Positions 16,630 through 25,023 of a stretch of 64,000 nt of DNA are shown here, one piece after another. A program made the translations under genes and the position numbers. The stretch is from positions 281,922 to 345,921 of the forward strand of contig NZ_QPIJ01000001.1 in assembly GCF_003336665.1 (NCBI RefSeq), written 5' to 3'. Source of the stretch: Vreelandella rituensis (GTDB taxonomy: Bacteria; Pseudomonadota; Gammaproteobacteria; Pseudomonadales; Halomonadaceae). How positions within the stretch are numbered: the stretch's first letter is position 1; every line of letters begins with the position of its first letter. Below the pieces are notes generated by a model. That model did no database searches. It worked only from the letters and a program-made list of their open reading frames with translations, and was not told the origin of the DNA.

Positions 16630-18840
16630 TTAGCCGCCAGGGCCTCTAAAAGCGTAAGCCTTGCCGAATGAATTGTTGTACTTGCTCGGTTCTGGCTTGG
16701 TTTCCGGTTCCGCAGCTGTGGGAGCCTCGCCCGATACTTCGGTACAATTCCAGTTCGACGTGGCAGCTACTTCGCCGTCCAAGCCTTGGGAGATGGATGC
16801 CGCCTGCTCCGGGCCAACCATGGTCGCCATGCGGGCAAGGGCGTCCCCGTAGCTTTGCTTGATGCGTTCGACAAGTGACAGAGATGAGGGAGTGCTTTCC
16901 GCGGCTGCCAGGGTTCCTGCCTCAGCCGTGGTGGCGGCCATCGTTTGGGCGCTTTCTCTCAGGTAGTCGTTGACGCGCTCATGAAGGTTGATCGTGTACG
17001 GGGCCGGCTCTGGTGACCCTGTTGGTGTCTGCGCGGCCTGGTGAGCCTCTGGAGTCGGCTGCTGCGCATGAGCGGCGGCAGGCTGGGCCTCGGGAATGGG
17101 CTGCTGCACCTGGGCGGTGGCAGGCTGGGCCTCGGGAATGGGCTGCTGAGCATGGGCAGCCACTTCGGGTGCCGGTTGAACGTACTGCGGCTCTCCATGC
17201 AGGATATCCAGCGGTAACTGGATGGTATCGCCGGGGTAGATCAAATCGGGGCTGGTGATGGTGTCCAGGTTGGCCGCGGCAATCTGATCGACCAGCCCGC
17301 CTGCGCCATAGACCCGCTCACTGTCCCAGGGAATACCTTCTTCGACAAGCGCCCGCTGAATGAGATCCGACAGAGTATCGCCAGGCTGAACGGTGTACTC
17401 GATGGGTGGAAGTGGCACTGGTTCGATCGCTGGTTCGACCGTGGGTGATGTCACCGTTTCGGAAGCTGTCGCTGCATCGAGCGTGGGCGGGCTGGGCGGT
17501 GTGGCCGTTTCGGTGACGGTCAGGGCTTCGCCAAATTCGGCCAGGTAGGCTTGCTCCAGGGAAGTGGCATCGATGCCCTGTTCCACCATGACCCGAAGCA
17601 CGTCCTCTGGCGAGGTCGAGAGGTTGAGGATATCGATCATCTCAGCCTGGCCAAGGATCGCCCCTTGATGAAAGAGATTGATCTGGGTGGCAGGAATCCC
17701 GGCCTCATGCAGTGCGCCTGACAATTGATGGGCACTGATGGAGGTGATGCCATTGCTGGAACCGTCAGCGTTCTCCGGGTTTGCCACATCTTGGGTGGCA
17801 GTGTTACCCGTCTCGTTAGTATTGGAACCCTCCATCGAGGCACTTGGATCACTGATGCCTGCGACCTCACGGGCGGCGGCTATGGCCTCTTCACTCACTT
17901 GATCGCCAGCCCCTGCGACCTCTCGGGCAGCGGCTATGGCGTCGTCGCTCAGCCATTTGTCGGGTTGCTCCCCCAAGGCCGTCAGCCCCTCCGGGGAAAT
18001 CAGGCTGCTTGCCGTGACGGTTCCGGTGACCAGCGCCCCCAGCGCCACCATGCCGGCCACCCTGCCGAAGGTCATAATCTTGCTCTTGGACGCCTTGTAG
18101 GCGAGTCGATTCATGTGATCGCTCGCCTTGTCGTAATTCTGCTGCGAAACAATGTCATGCCTGACCAGGGCGTCACCGGCGCTGCGCACCAGACGCTGCC
18201 CCGCGTTCTTCATGTGAGGTAGCATGCGCGTCATCACCTGACTGACCACCATGGCCGGAGCCGCGGCCCCACCGGTACCCACAAGCATCCCCGCCATCAA
18301 GCCGTAGCTGCCGTACTTGATCAGGTTCTGCTTGAATTCCGGTGATTTGGCGGCGGTCTTTATCTGGTCAAACAGAGAGGGTTCGTCGGGATAGGTGTTG
18401 CTGTACTGGGCGGCCAGGCGAATCACGTCATCGATTTTGCCGTCTGGGTGATCCTGGTAAAGATCGGGGGCATGCTCTTTGAAAAAGGCATGGGCCTCGG
18501 ATATCTCCGGCATGTCCATAGCGGCTCGCTCTGCGGCAAGCTCCTGGGCAATGTCAGGGAACATCTCCTTTGGCGACATCAGGCTGGTGCGGGCAACGCT
18601 GCTTTGAACGGCCTCGGCGAGCGCCTGCCCTTCGAGACCATCATCGCGGTGCTTTTTCGCCATCGACTGAACGAAATGATCGATATGACTGCGCCGCTGG
18701 CGATCCTGGCGGTTGCGGTTGGCTTCGGCTTCATGCTCCAGCAGCCGTTCGATAATGAGCAGGTTTTCCTGCACCTGTGAAATGCTGAACAGGTTGGTTT
18801 CGTTATTTACGGGTGAGAAATTCTGGTTCGCGTCGGGCAT
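16630..18840 (-). CDS. LysM-domain membrane protein with Pro/Ala/Gln repeats
   Basis: A 736-residue protein. Residues 1-170 are cytoplasmic-looking and helical, with two hydrophobic segments at about 176-204 and 259-281. Tandem IAAAREVAG repeats follow at 302-329. A LysM peptidoglycan-binding domain lies at 481-543 (YTVQPGDTLSDLI to LIYPGDTIQLP), then AQQPIPEAQPA-type repeats at about 560-600. The layout fits a protein anchored in the inner membrane that reaches into the peptidoglycan. It is next to the pilus operon but not in it. A class II promoter motif lies about 110-150 bases upstream. A cell-wall docking role in conjugation is plausible and unproven. Confidence 0.8.
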   Translation of the reverse strand: MPDANQNFSPVNNETNLFSISQVQENLLIIERLLEHEAEANRNRQDRQRRSHIDHFVQSMAKKHRDDGLEGQALAEAVQSSVARTSLMSPKEMFPDIAQELAAERAAMDMPEISEAHAFFKEHAPDLYQDHPDGKIDDVIRLAAQYSNTYPDEPSLFDQIKTAAKSPEFKQNLIKYGSYGLMAGMLVGTGGAAAPAMVVSQVMTRMLPHMKNAGQRLVRSAGDALVRHDIVSQQNYDKASDHMNRLAYKASKSKIMTFGRVAGMVALGALVTGTVTASSLISPEGLTALGEQPDKWLSDDAIAAAREVAGAGDQVSEEAIAAAREVAGISDPSASMEGSNTNETGNTATQDVANPENADGSSNGITSISAHQLSGALHEAGIPATQINLFHQGAILGQAEMIDILNLSTSPEDVLRVMVEQGIDATSLEQAYLAEFGEALTVTETATPPSPPTLDAATASETVTSPTVEPAIEPVPLPPIEYTVQPGDTLSDLIQRALVEEGIPWDSERVYGAGGLVDQIAAANLDTITSPDLIYPGDTIQLPLDILHGEPQYVQPAPEVAAHAQQPIPEAQPATAQVQQPIPEAQPAAAHAQQPTPEAHQAAQTPTGSPEPAPYTINLHERVNDYLRESAQTMAATTAEAGTLAAAESTPSSLSLVERIKQSYGDALARMATMVGPEQAASISQGLDGEVAATSNWNCTEVSGEAPTAAEPETKPEPSKYNNSFGKAYAFRGPGG

Positions 18841-18953
18841 GGCATCGAATCCTTGGGGCGATCATCCGGTTATGGCCATCGCTCAATTCAGTTGCGTTAC
18901 AGGCGTTGCTCGGGCTGGCGCGTGTCGCTCTATCAAGCCTGTGTCTTCTTCCT

Positions 18954-18991
18954 CAATAGGGGTCAGGCGGAAAAAACGGGCGAAACTTTTT
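18954..18991 (-). promoter_or_regulatory. Class II shared promoter motif, copy 2
   Basis: Minus strand: AAAAAGTTTCGCCCG, then TTTTTTCCGCCTGACCCCTATTG, the class II layout, reading toward the LysM gene at 18840. Confidence 0.5.
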
Positions 18992-19005
18992 CACTGTCAC
19001 CGGCG

Positions 19006-19599
19006 TCAGCCCAGAGTCGGCCCGCTAACTGCTTTCCTGCCGGGTGGGGCGGCACGTTCGCTTGCTGTCAGTTTCGCAAGCCTGGGGGTGACGAAGGCCG
19101 CAATGATGGCAAAGTGCGACAGCGCATAATCGGCGTCTTCTTCGTCGTAATTTGAGCAGAAGCCATCGGTGGTTGTTGGCACGGCTTTGCAGGGCTCACC
19201 ACCGATCACGCTCCAGAACCGGCAGGCATCTTCCACCCGGTGCACGCCGTTGGCGTCGAGAAGCAGTCCTCTTTCAGGATGGTGAAGGCCGCTATGGACG
19301 GGAGCTCCACCGCCTGCGGTTCGGATCATCACGACATTCTCCACATCGAGGCGGTCGGCAAGCGCTGCCGTGAGCGAATGGCAGTCACCGTGAGCCAGGC
19401 CCATGATGCAGCTTTCAAGATCATTGCCCTCGGGGGAGTTGAGGGCGTCGGAAAAGCTGTCGCTATGCTCCAGCGGTTCAGCGAAGGGGGCAATCTCGCC
19501 GCGCAGGAAGGCTCTCGCAAAATCGAGACCGGCGCGATGCAGGGGGCAGTCAGCGGTGGCTGCGGGCGACAAGAGTGCGGGCGGGATGCGTTGATCCAT
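19006..19599 (-). CDS. Hypothetical protein, possible papain-like fold
   Basis: A 197-residue soluble protein. The order GDCHSL (residue about 72), then a conserved-looking HSGL, then GLLLDANGVH resembles the Cys, His, Asp/Asn order of papain-like and transglutaminase-like enzymes: Cys at the start of a helix, His in a strand, 'DxNG' after it. This is a motif-level suggestion only. AACAGG lies before the ATG. It has its own class II promoter motif and stands between the pilus operon terminator and the LysM gene. Confidence 0.6.
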   Translation of the reverse strand: MDQRIPPALLSPAATADCPLHRAGLDFARAFLRGEIAPFAEPLEHSDSFSDALNSPEGNDLESCIMGLAHGDCHSLTAALADRLDVENVVMIRTAGGGAPVHSGLHHPERGLLLDANGVHRVEDACRFWSVIGGEPCKAVPTTTDGFCSNYDEEDADYALSHFAIIAAFVTPRLAKLTASERAAPPGRKAVSGPTLG

Positions 19600-19635
19600 G
19601 TCGGTACCTGTTGGGCATGTGGCGAGGCGTCATAC

Positions 19636-19678
19636 ACCCCTATAGGGGTCAGGGCATAGGGAGCGGGCGACAAAAAAA
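19636..19678 (-). promoter_or_regulatory. Class II shared promoter motif, copy 3
   Basis: Minus strand: TTTTTTTGTCGCCCGCTCCC, then GCCCTGACCCCTATAGGGG; the end forms the perfect palindrome ACCCCTATAGGGGT. Reads toward the gene at 19599. Confidence 0.55.
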
Positions 19679-19694
19679 CCGGCCTGAGCCGGTT
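19672..19694 (-). terminator. Terminator of the pilus operon
   Basis: Minus strand AACCGGC-TCAG-GCCGGTT followed by TTTTTG, 26 bases after the stop of the PilT-like gene. The T-run is shared with the next promoter motif. Confidence 0.85.
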
Positions 19695-19719
19695 GAAGAT
19701 GACGCAAGCTTGCTGCTGC

Positions 19720-20946
19720 TTAACTCAGCCGCTTGAAGAAGCCGCCTGAGGGCGCATCCGAAGCGACGTTGCGGTCATTGCCTGCGGGAGACTCAGGAAT
19801 GATATTGCCGCCCTGGGTAAGCATCTCGAGGGTCTGCTTGAAGCTGTAGTAACAGCCGGTGCTTTCCTTGCCGAGCCCTTCGAGGGTGCCGGCAATCTGG
19901 TGAAAGCGCCCTTCCTGGATGGTGGCGCGAATCCCGCCCTGCCCTTCGGGGATAATCACAAGCTCGGGGTGCAGCACCCGCCCCGGCCTGCCGCCGCCCA
20001 CTGGCAGCAGCTGCTGGCTGATGATCCCCACCAGGCTTTCGGCCAGCTGGGAGCGAATCATGCTCTGCTGCTCCACCGGGTAGGTCTCGATGATGCGGGT
20101 GATGGATGAACGCGCATCGCGGGCGTGAAGGGTGCCCAATACGAAGTGACCGGTTTCCGCCGCCCTGAGCGCCAGGGAGATGGTTTCCAGGTCTCGAAGC
20201 TCACCAATCATGATCACGTCCGGGTCTTGGCGCAGCGCGCCCTTGAGACCGTCAGCGAAGCTCGAGGCATCAATGCCAATCTGGCGGTGGCGCACGATGC
20301 TTTCTCGGGAGGCATGCCAGTATTCGATGGGATCTTCGAGGGTCAGTATCAGGCGTTTTTCGCGGCGATTGATCAGATCCACCAGGGCCGCAAGCGTCGA
20401 ACTCTTGCCCGAGCCTGTGGCCCCGGTAGTAAGAAAGAGGCCCGTCTTGCGCTTGGTCAGCGCTTCAAGCGGGGCTTTGAGTGAAAGTAATGAACTGGGA
20501 ATCAGGTTTTCAAGCTGTGGAATTTTAGACGGGAGTGCCCGCAATGCCACCCCAAAGCCTTCCATGTCACTCTCATAGAGCGACATACGCCAGTTGCCCA
20601 TTTCCCCGAGACGCAAGACTTCTTCGATGTCGGCCATCGACTTGCGGTAAGGGCTGCTGTTGTCGGCGACAAGGGCATCCAGACGATGAATCAGACGCTG
20701 GTTCAGGGGGTTGTCCCCGTCGAAGGTCTTGAGCATGTCGTTGATGGCCGCGAACAGCGAATGCCCCTTGTCGGCGACCGACATCAGGGGAACCATCGCG
20801 TCTTTGAGCTCATCCGGCACCTTGAGGGGCTGGATAAGACCGCCGATACGGGCCTGGGCACCGGTGAAGGTACCGAAATGAAAGTCGCTAGCGCCGGCCT
20901 CGACTGCGGAGGCCAGGACGTGGGCGAGAACATTGGGGGGTGACAT
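19720..20946 (-). CDS. PilT-type pilus retraction ATPase
   Basis: A 408-residue hexameric motor ATPase of the PilT/VirB11-like family that depolymerises type IV pili. Visible: Walker A GATGSGKSS (175-183), Asp box LTLEDPIEY (201-209), Walker B IMIGELRD (245-252) and His box TLHARDA (272-278). The gene lacks the tetracysteine zinc motif of assembly ATPases, which separates it from the gene at 25024. GGAG lies 8 bases before the ATG at 20946; a GTG nine bases earlier is less likely. It is the last gene of the pilus operon. IncI-type thin-pilus operons normally lack a retraction ATPase, so its presence is notable. Confidence 0.88.
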   Translation of the reverse strand: MSPPNVLAHVLASAVEAGASDFHFGTFTGAQARIGGLIQPLKVPDELKDAMVPLMSVADKGHSLFAAINDMLKTFDGDNPLNQRLIHRLDALVADNSSPYRKSMADIEEVLRLGEMGNWRMSLYESDMEGFGVALRALPSKIPQLENLIPSSLLSLKAPLEALTKRKTGLFLTTGATGSGKSSTLAALVDLINRREKRLILTLEDPIEYWHASRESIVRHRQIGIDASSFADGLKGALRQDPDVIMIGELRDLETISLALRAAETGHFVLGTLHARDARSSITRIIETYPVEQQSMIRSQLAESLVGIISQQLLPVGGGRPGRVLHPELVIIPEGQGGIRATIQEGRFHQIAGTLEGLGKESTGCYYSFKQTLEMLTQGGNIIPESPAGNDRNVASDAPSGGFFKRLS

Positions 20947-20997
20947 TGCGGGCACTCCTATCTCTCCTTTTAGAGGTTCAATGTGGATCGATCAGGC

Positions 20998-21639
20998 TTA
21001 CGCCTCGTAGTCGACCGTCCAGGTGCAGTCGCAGTCGGTTTGCTTGAATCCGCAGTTGTCGCCGTGGATGTCATGGTCACCGTCAAGCGAAAAGACGCTG
21101 GAATAATCGGTCACGGTGTAGTTGCCATGGCCGATGGCTTGGCTCAACAGTTCCTGCGAAGGCGCATTGGCGCAGGTAGTCTCGGCCTCTGCTACAGGGG
21201 TGCCATGCTTCACGCTGTTGCCATTCTCGCTCGGGAAGGTGTAAGAAAAGGTGATGGTGCCACCTTCCCCTGCGGTCGGCTCCTCAAGCTCAGGCGTTTC
21301 TTCCGGCAGTGCCTGGAGGGTGCTGATCGGTACCCACTGATCCTCAAAGCAGACGTGCAGTGCGAAGCCCTTGCCAGGGGCGTAGCCCATGTAGCCTTGC
21401 TCGGCATCGCCGTCACAGGAATCGACGGAGGTGTCCTTCAGGCGAACGTAATCGCTGCGCGTAAAGGTGACGTTGTTGGTGCTGGCCGTCTCGCCGGAAC
21501 CGGTTTGAGCCGCGGAGTCCAGCTCACCGGTGGAGGTGCCGCCTTCGACCGCCATGACCTGGGTGGATGCCAGCAAAGCGCTGGTTCCCAGGGCAAGTGC
21601 CAGACCGATAAGGCCGGCCTTGAGGGGGTTTGCTTTCAT
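20998..21639 (-). CDS. Exported protein in the pilus operon
   Basis: A 213-residue protein with a signal peptide (KANPLKAG, then a hydrophobic core to ...QVMA, cleavage near residue 30). The mature part is acidic and rich in Thr/Ser, with eight or so cysteines including a C-terminal CGFKQTDCDC cluster, so disulfide bonds in the periplasm or outside are likely. GGAG precedes the ATG at 21639. It sits between the PilP-like gene and pilT. No family is recognised; it could be a minor surface component or tip-associated protein. Confidence 0.7.
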   Translation of the reverse strand: MKANPLKAGLIGLALALGTSALLASTQVMAVEGGTSTGELDSAAQTGSGETASTNNVTFTRSDYVRLKDTSVDSCDGDAEQGYMGYAPGKGFALHVCFEDQWVPISTLQALPEETPELEEPTAGEGGTITFSYTFPSENGNSVKHGTPVAEAETTCANAPSQELLSQAIGHGNYTVTDYSSVFSLDGDHDIHGDNCGFKQTDCDCTWTVDYEA

Positions 21640-21721
21640 GTGATGCTCCTTCTTCTTACTGTGGATGACTGCCATGGGGCAGTCGCTTGTCGGGCGTTAC
21701 CGCCGCCCGAAAATCGTTGTG

Positions 21722-22321
21722 TCAGCCGTCGAGCGTGAGAACCACCTCTTGCTGCCAACCACGGCTATGCCGGGCATGCAGGGTTATTTTCCGCTCGGTG
21801 ACGGCATGCACGACAGGGACGATAAGCTCGAAGTGGTGGTTGCCATCGTGGTCGGAAAAACGGGTCTTGAGCTGCTGGTGCAATGGCTCGCCCACCTGGT
21901 AGGCGATGCCGTTGATGATCGCGCCCTGCTGGTGCGGCAGAAGGGCCTGCACACGGAAGGCGCTGCGATGACGTTCCAGGAAATTGATCGGATCGACCTC
22001 GCGTGCCGACTCTTCTTCATCGTCGGTCTCGACAGTTCTTGTCTGAAGAAAGGCCGGCGCGGTCAGGGTGCTTGCGCTGGCCATGGCGCCGAAGGCTTCG
22101 TTGAGGTTCACCCCTTCCATTGAGACGAGGGCAATGCCCTTTCGCGCCTCCACCAGTACCGGGTAGAACCCTTGCGGGGATGCCTTGTGTTCAGCTGAAC
22201 TGGTAAGTTTTGGCTGGAATACCTCGAGACTTGCCAGATGCAGGTCGAGCATTTCCACACCCCGATAAAGGCCGCCAAGCGCCATGCCGCCAATCAGAAG
22301 GGCTTTGAATTTCGGGCTCAT
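21722..22321 (-). CDS. PilP/GspC-like pilus assembly protein
   Basis: A 199-residue protein with an N-terminal hydrophobic segment (LLIGGMALGGLY) and a periplasmic part. Residues about 128-145 (LLPHQQGAIINGIAYQVGEPL) have the 'AIIDGxxYxVGE' pattern of PilP/GspC homology-region domains. These link the inner-membrane platform to the secretin. The start overlaps the end of the preceding gene by 4 bases (ATGA). Position in the operon matches pilP of IncI plasmids. Confidence 0.65.
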   Translation of the reverse strand: MSPKFKALLIGGMALGGLYRGVEMLDLHLASLEVFQPKLTSSAEHKASPQGFYPVLVEARKGIALVSMEGVNLNEAFGAMASASTLTAPAFLQTRTVETDDEEESAREVDPINFLERHRSAFRVQALLPHQQGAIINGIAYQVGEPLHQQLKTRFSDHDGNHHFELIVPVVHAVTERKITLHARHSRGWQQEVVLTLDG

Positions 22322-22872
22322 GCATCACCTCGATCACGCAGTAGCATGCAGACATTGCTTAGTTCGGCTTCACCGAGCTCGCGGTCACCGTAAATAGTCA
22401 GGCCGTCAAAGGTGATGTCCTCGGCGCGGGCCATCTCGCCCAGGCCCTGCATCAGCTTGGTGTAGTCCTCGGCCTGCACCAGCAGTCGATCACCCTGGGA
22501 AGCCACGCAGACTTCGATCAGGCCGATGTGCTGTTTCTTCACCAGGAAAGGGCTATCGCTGGTCAGATGGAATTGGCCGAGATCGCTGGCCAGCCCAAAC
22601 CGGCGTAAATTCAGTAAGCGATAAAGGCCCAGCACGTCCTTGGCTTCATTGATGTGGCGAAAGCCGTGATCCCAGTCCTTGGCCTGAGCGGAAAGCTCTT
22701 CGTAGGTATCCAGGTGATGAGCAACCTGAACATTGATCCGCTCCTGGCGATCAGCCTTGTCCTGCAAGGTCTGCTGGGCCTTGGTGGCGGAGTGCGCGAG
22801 CAGCCCGCTGGCCAGAAATGTCATCAGGGTGATCATCGGCAGTAGCGCGGTGCTTTTCTTGACGTTATTCAT
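22318..22872 (-). CDS. Inner-membrane pilus assembly protein
   Basis: A 184-residue protein with one N-terminal transmembrane segment (residues about 8-26), a coiled-coil stretch (AQQTLQDKADRQERINVQVAHH, about 30-55) and a periplasmic alpha/beta domain. This is the layout of PilO/GspM-type platform proteins. It starts at 22872, 8 bases inside the upstream gene, so translation is coupled. A much longer open frame upstream overlaps that gene and is not used. Family name uncertain. Confidence 0.65.
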   Translation of the reverse strand: MNNVKKSTALLPMITLMTFLASGLLAHSATKAQQTLQDKADRQERINVQVAHHLDTYEELSAQAKDWDHGFRHINEAKDVLGLYRLLNLRRFGLASDLGQFHLTSDSPFLVKKQHIGLIEVCVASQGDRLLVQAEDYTKLMQGLGEMARAEDITFDGLTIYGDRELGEAELSNVCMLLRDRGDA

Positions 22873-23980
22873 TGCCGACGACCTCCACCACAAAGGCGCG
22901 AGTGGCGCCGCGCTCACTGATGCCACGTTGGCGGGACAGGCGCATGGACATGCCGGAGTTACGGCTAAGCTCCCCCAGTACATCCCTGCCCTGTTCAAGC
23001 GCGGGTATTTGGGTGTTACTCGGCACCACAATGTCCAGTCGGCTCCTGATGCCGGTCTCGGCCTGAGCGATCTTGGGTAGCATCTCGATGCGCTGAATCT
23101 GGGCGGCGGGGATCTGATGGATGGCCCCTGCCAGGCGAAGGGCGTTGTCCACGTGGAGAACCTGGCTATCGTCACGCTCTTGACGCACGAACTCGCTTTG
23201 CGCCTGGAGCACATCAAGGCTGATGCGATTGCTGGTCTCGCGGGTCATGCGCAGCTGCAAGCGCTCTGCCACCTGATGGGCGTCACGGTATTCGAGGTAG
23301 GGCGTTCCCACGGTATAGGCGTAGTACCCGGCCCCGGCGACAACCACCAGCAAGGGGATCATCAGGTGACCCTGTAGCCCTTTGCCGGGGGCCAGGCGCG
23401 TGGGCATGATGAAGCGCAGCAGGGGGCTTTGGGGGCCGTGGTAGCGATCGATGCCCACGCCTTTCCATTCCGGCAAGGGGTGGCATTGCTCGATACTGCA
23501 TTCTGGAAAGGTTTCGCGGATGCTCTGGATGGTATTGCGCACCAGGTCATCAAAGTCGATCGCGGGTGACGGCGGCAGGAAACGCTCGGCCACGTCCTTG
23601 AGCTTGCCGCTCTGGAACACCATCATCAGCAGGTTCGTACCGGTTTCGTCCTGCTCGCCACCGAGCATCACCACGACCTTGCGCGTCCGATGAGAGCGCC
23701 AGAGCCCCAGGCGAAGATAGCCTTCGGCCATGAGTTTCACGCGCCCTTTTGACTCGGTGACTTCATCATCGACGTAGATGTGCAGCTGGCTACGCGCCCG
23801 CCCCATGCGCAGCGGCGATTGAGCGGAAAGGCTTTTCACCCAGGTCATGTTTTTCGGACGTTCGTCATCAAGGCTCAGGTAGACGCTGCGCCCGACCAAC
23901 GTGGCGGTATCACCCTTGGTGGAGGGGTCGGCGCCCGCGTCTTTTGGGTGACGCTTGAGAGAAGGCAGTCTGATGCGCAC
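22865..23980 (-). CDS. PilO-like accessory protein of the pilus platform
   Basis: A 371-residue protein: a cytoplasmic part (1-200), one transmembrane helix (about 206-222, MIPLLVVVAGAGYYAY), then a periplasmic coiled coil and alpha/beta domain. The fused layout recalls the PilM/PilN type or IncI PilO accessory protein that joins the ATPase side to the periplasm. The start codon overlaps the PilR stop by one base. Gene order (ATPase, PilR, this gene, small platform protein, PilP-like) supports the platform role more than sequence does. Confidence 0.6.
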   Translation of the reverse strand: MRIRLPSLKRHPKDAGADPSTKGDTATLVGRSVYLSLDDERPKNMTWVKSLSAQSPLRMGRARSQLHIYVDDEVTESKGRVKLMAEGYLRLGLWRSHRTRKVVVMLGGEQDETGTNLLMMVFQSGKLKDVAERFLPPSPAIDFDDLVRNTIQSIRETFPECSIEQCHPLPEWKGVGIDRYHGPQSPLLRFIMPTRLAPGKGLQGHLMIPLLVVVAGAGYYAYTVGTPYLEYRDAHQVAERLQLRMTRETSNRISLDVLQAQSEFVRQERDDSQVLHVDNALRLAGAIHQIPAAQIQRIEMLPKIAQAETGIRSRLDIVVPSNTQIPALEQGRDVLGELSRNSGMSMRLSRQRGISERGATRAFVVEVVGNE

Positions 23981-25011
23981 TAGATTCTCCCTGTGGATGC
24001 GATCATTTCTATTAACATTGCCGCCATGGGGGTCACGATCATGCCGGCGGCCATGGCAATGGCGATCAGCTGCGCGACAAAGATCACTTGCCCCAGCCGA
24101 CGCGTGCCCTGCCAGATCAACTCCGGGGATACACGCTCCAAGGATTCATCCAGTCGCCCGGTCTGGGCGGCCGTGATAAAGGCGGTGGTGATAAAGAACG
24201 GCAACCACTGCTTGCGTGGATCGTCGTCGTCCAATTTGTCGGTGTTGACGGTGGTCTCGAGCGCGACGTTTTTCGCCAGATCGCTGCTGATTCGCTGGAT
24301 GGCTTCCCGCATGGGCTCGGGCAAGGTGCGCTCGGTAATCATTAGGGATTCGCGGGTACCCAGGCCGGACTTCACGCACAGGGCGACGTAGCGCGCCCAG
24401 AGGCCAAAGCGCAGATCGGCTATGGCTTTATTGAGAAAGGGAATCTTGAGGATGACCGTCTGCGCCCAGGGTTTGAAACCGGGGCGAGTCATACCGAAAA
24501 CGATGGCAGCTAGGGTGCCGACAATGCTGATGCCCAGCATGTAAAGATTCTCGACCACATAGTCCTTGGCGGTAAGCGAGAACAGCATGATGCCAGCGAC
24601 CTTATCGCGCCCCAGGGCCTCGGCAATGTTGGGCATGACCTGCAAGAGGAAGAACAGCCCCACTATCATCCCGGAAAATGCCATCCCCAGGGGGTAATAG
24701 ATCTTGGCAAGCTGGCCCATCACGTCGTCCTCGATGAGCTGGGCGTCGTAGATCCCGCGCAGCACTTCCTCCACCTGCCCCGCTTGCTCACCGGCTTTAA
24801 GCACCTCGACCAATGAGGGTGGCCAGGCTTCCTTCATCACCTCCGACAGAGCGCGGCCGTCATTGACGGAGAGAACGCCGTTGTGCCAGAGCAGCTTGTG
24901 CGCCGGCATGGTCAGTTTCATGCGCTCAAGGGATTCGCTCAACGGCATGCCGGCAGCGAGAAACCCTGCCAGCAGGCGTGAGGAAAGCTTGATTTCGTTG
25001 CGTTTCATCAT
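23980..25011 (-). CDS. PilR/GspF-type inner-membrane platform protein
   Basis: A 343-residue GspF-family protein. The family duplication is visible: two copies of a helical cytoplasmic domain, each ending in hydrophobic segments. The first copy (LLAGFLAAGMPLSESLERM, then VEVLKAGEQAGQVEEVL) is followed by helices near residues 105-180. The second (GLWARYVALCVKSGLGTRESL, then ITAAQTGRLDESLERV) is followed by C-terminal helices 300-335. It would anchor the assembly ATPase and the growing pilus. The ATG at 25011 is followed at once by another ATG; which one is used is open. Confidence 0.85.
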   Translation of the reverse strand: MMKRNEIKLSSRLLAGFLAAGMPLSESLERMKLTMPAHKLLWHNGVLSVNDGRALSEVMKEAWPPSLVEVLKAGEQAGQVEEVLRGIYDAQLIEDDVMGQLAKIYYPLGMAFSGMIVGLFFLLQVMPNIAEALGRDKVAGIMLFSLTAKDYVVENLYMLGISIVGTLAAIVFGMTRPGFKPWAQTVILKIPFLNKAIADLRFGLWARYVALCVKSGLGTRESLMITERTLPEPMREAIQRISSDLAKNVALETTVNTDKLDDDDPRKQWLPFFITTAFITAAQTGRLDESLERVSPELIWQGTRRLGQVIFVAQLIAIAMAAGMIVTPMAAMLIEMIASTGRI

Positions 25012-25023
25012 GGGTCGTGTCCG

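Noticed and set aside
17040-17170. Direct DNA repeats as a minisatellite or recombination site
   Set aside because: They encode the AQQPIPEAQPA-type peptide repeats of the LysM protein and are explained by it.
18706-18715. GGCGGTTGCG inside the LysM gene
   Set aside because: Resembles the AACC-loop leader but lies in coding sequence far from a start codon and has no paired stem; chance match.
20983-21738. Long open frame on the plus strand opposite the pilus operon
   Set aside because: It is antisense to the exported-protein gene with signal peptide at 20998-21639, which has a good ribosome-binding site; its own translation has no natural features.
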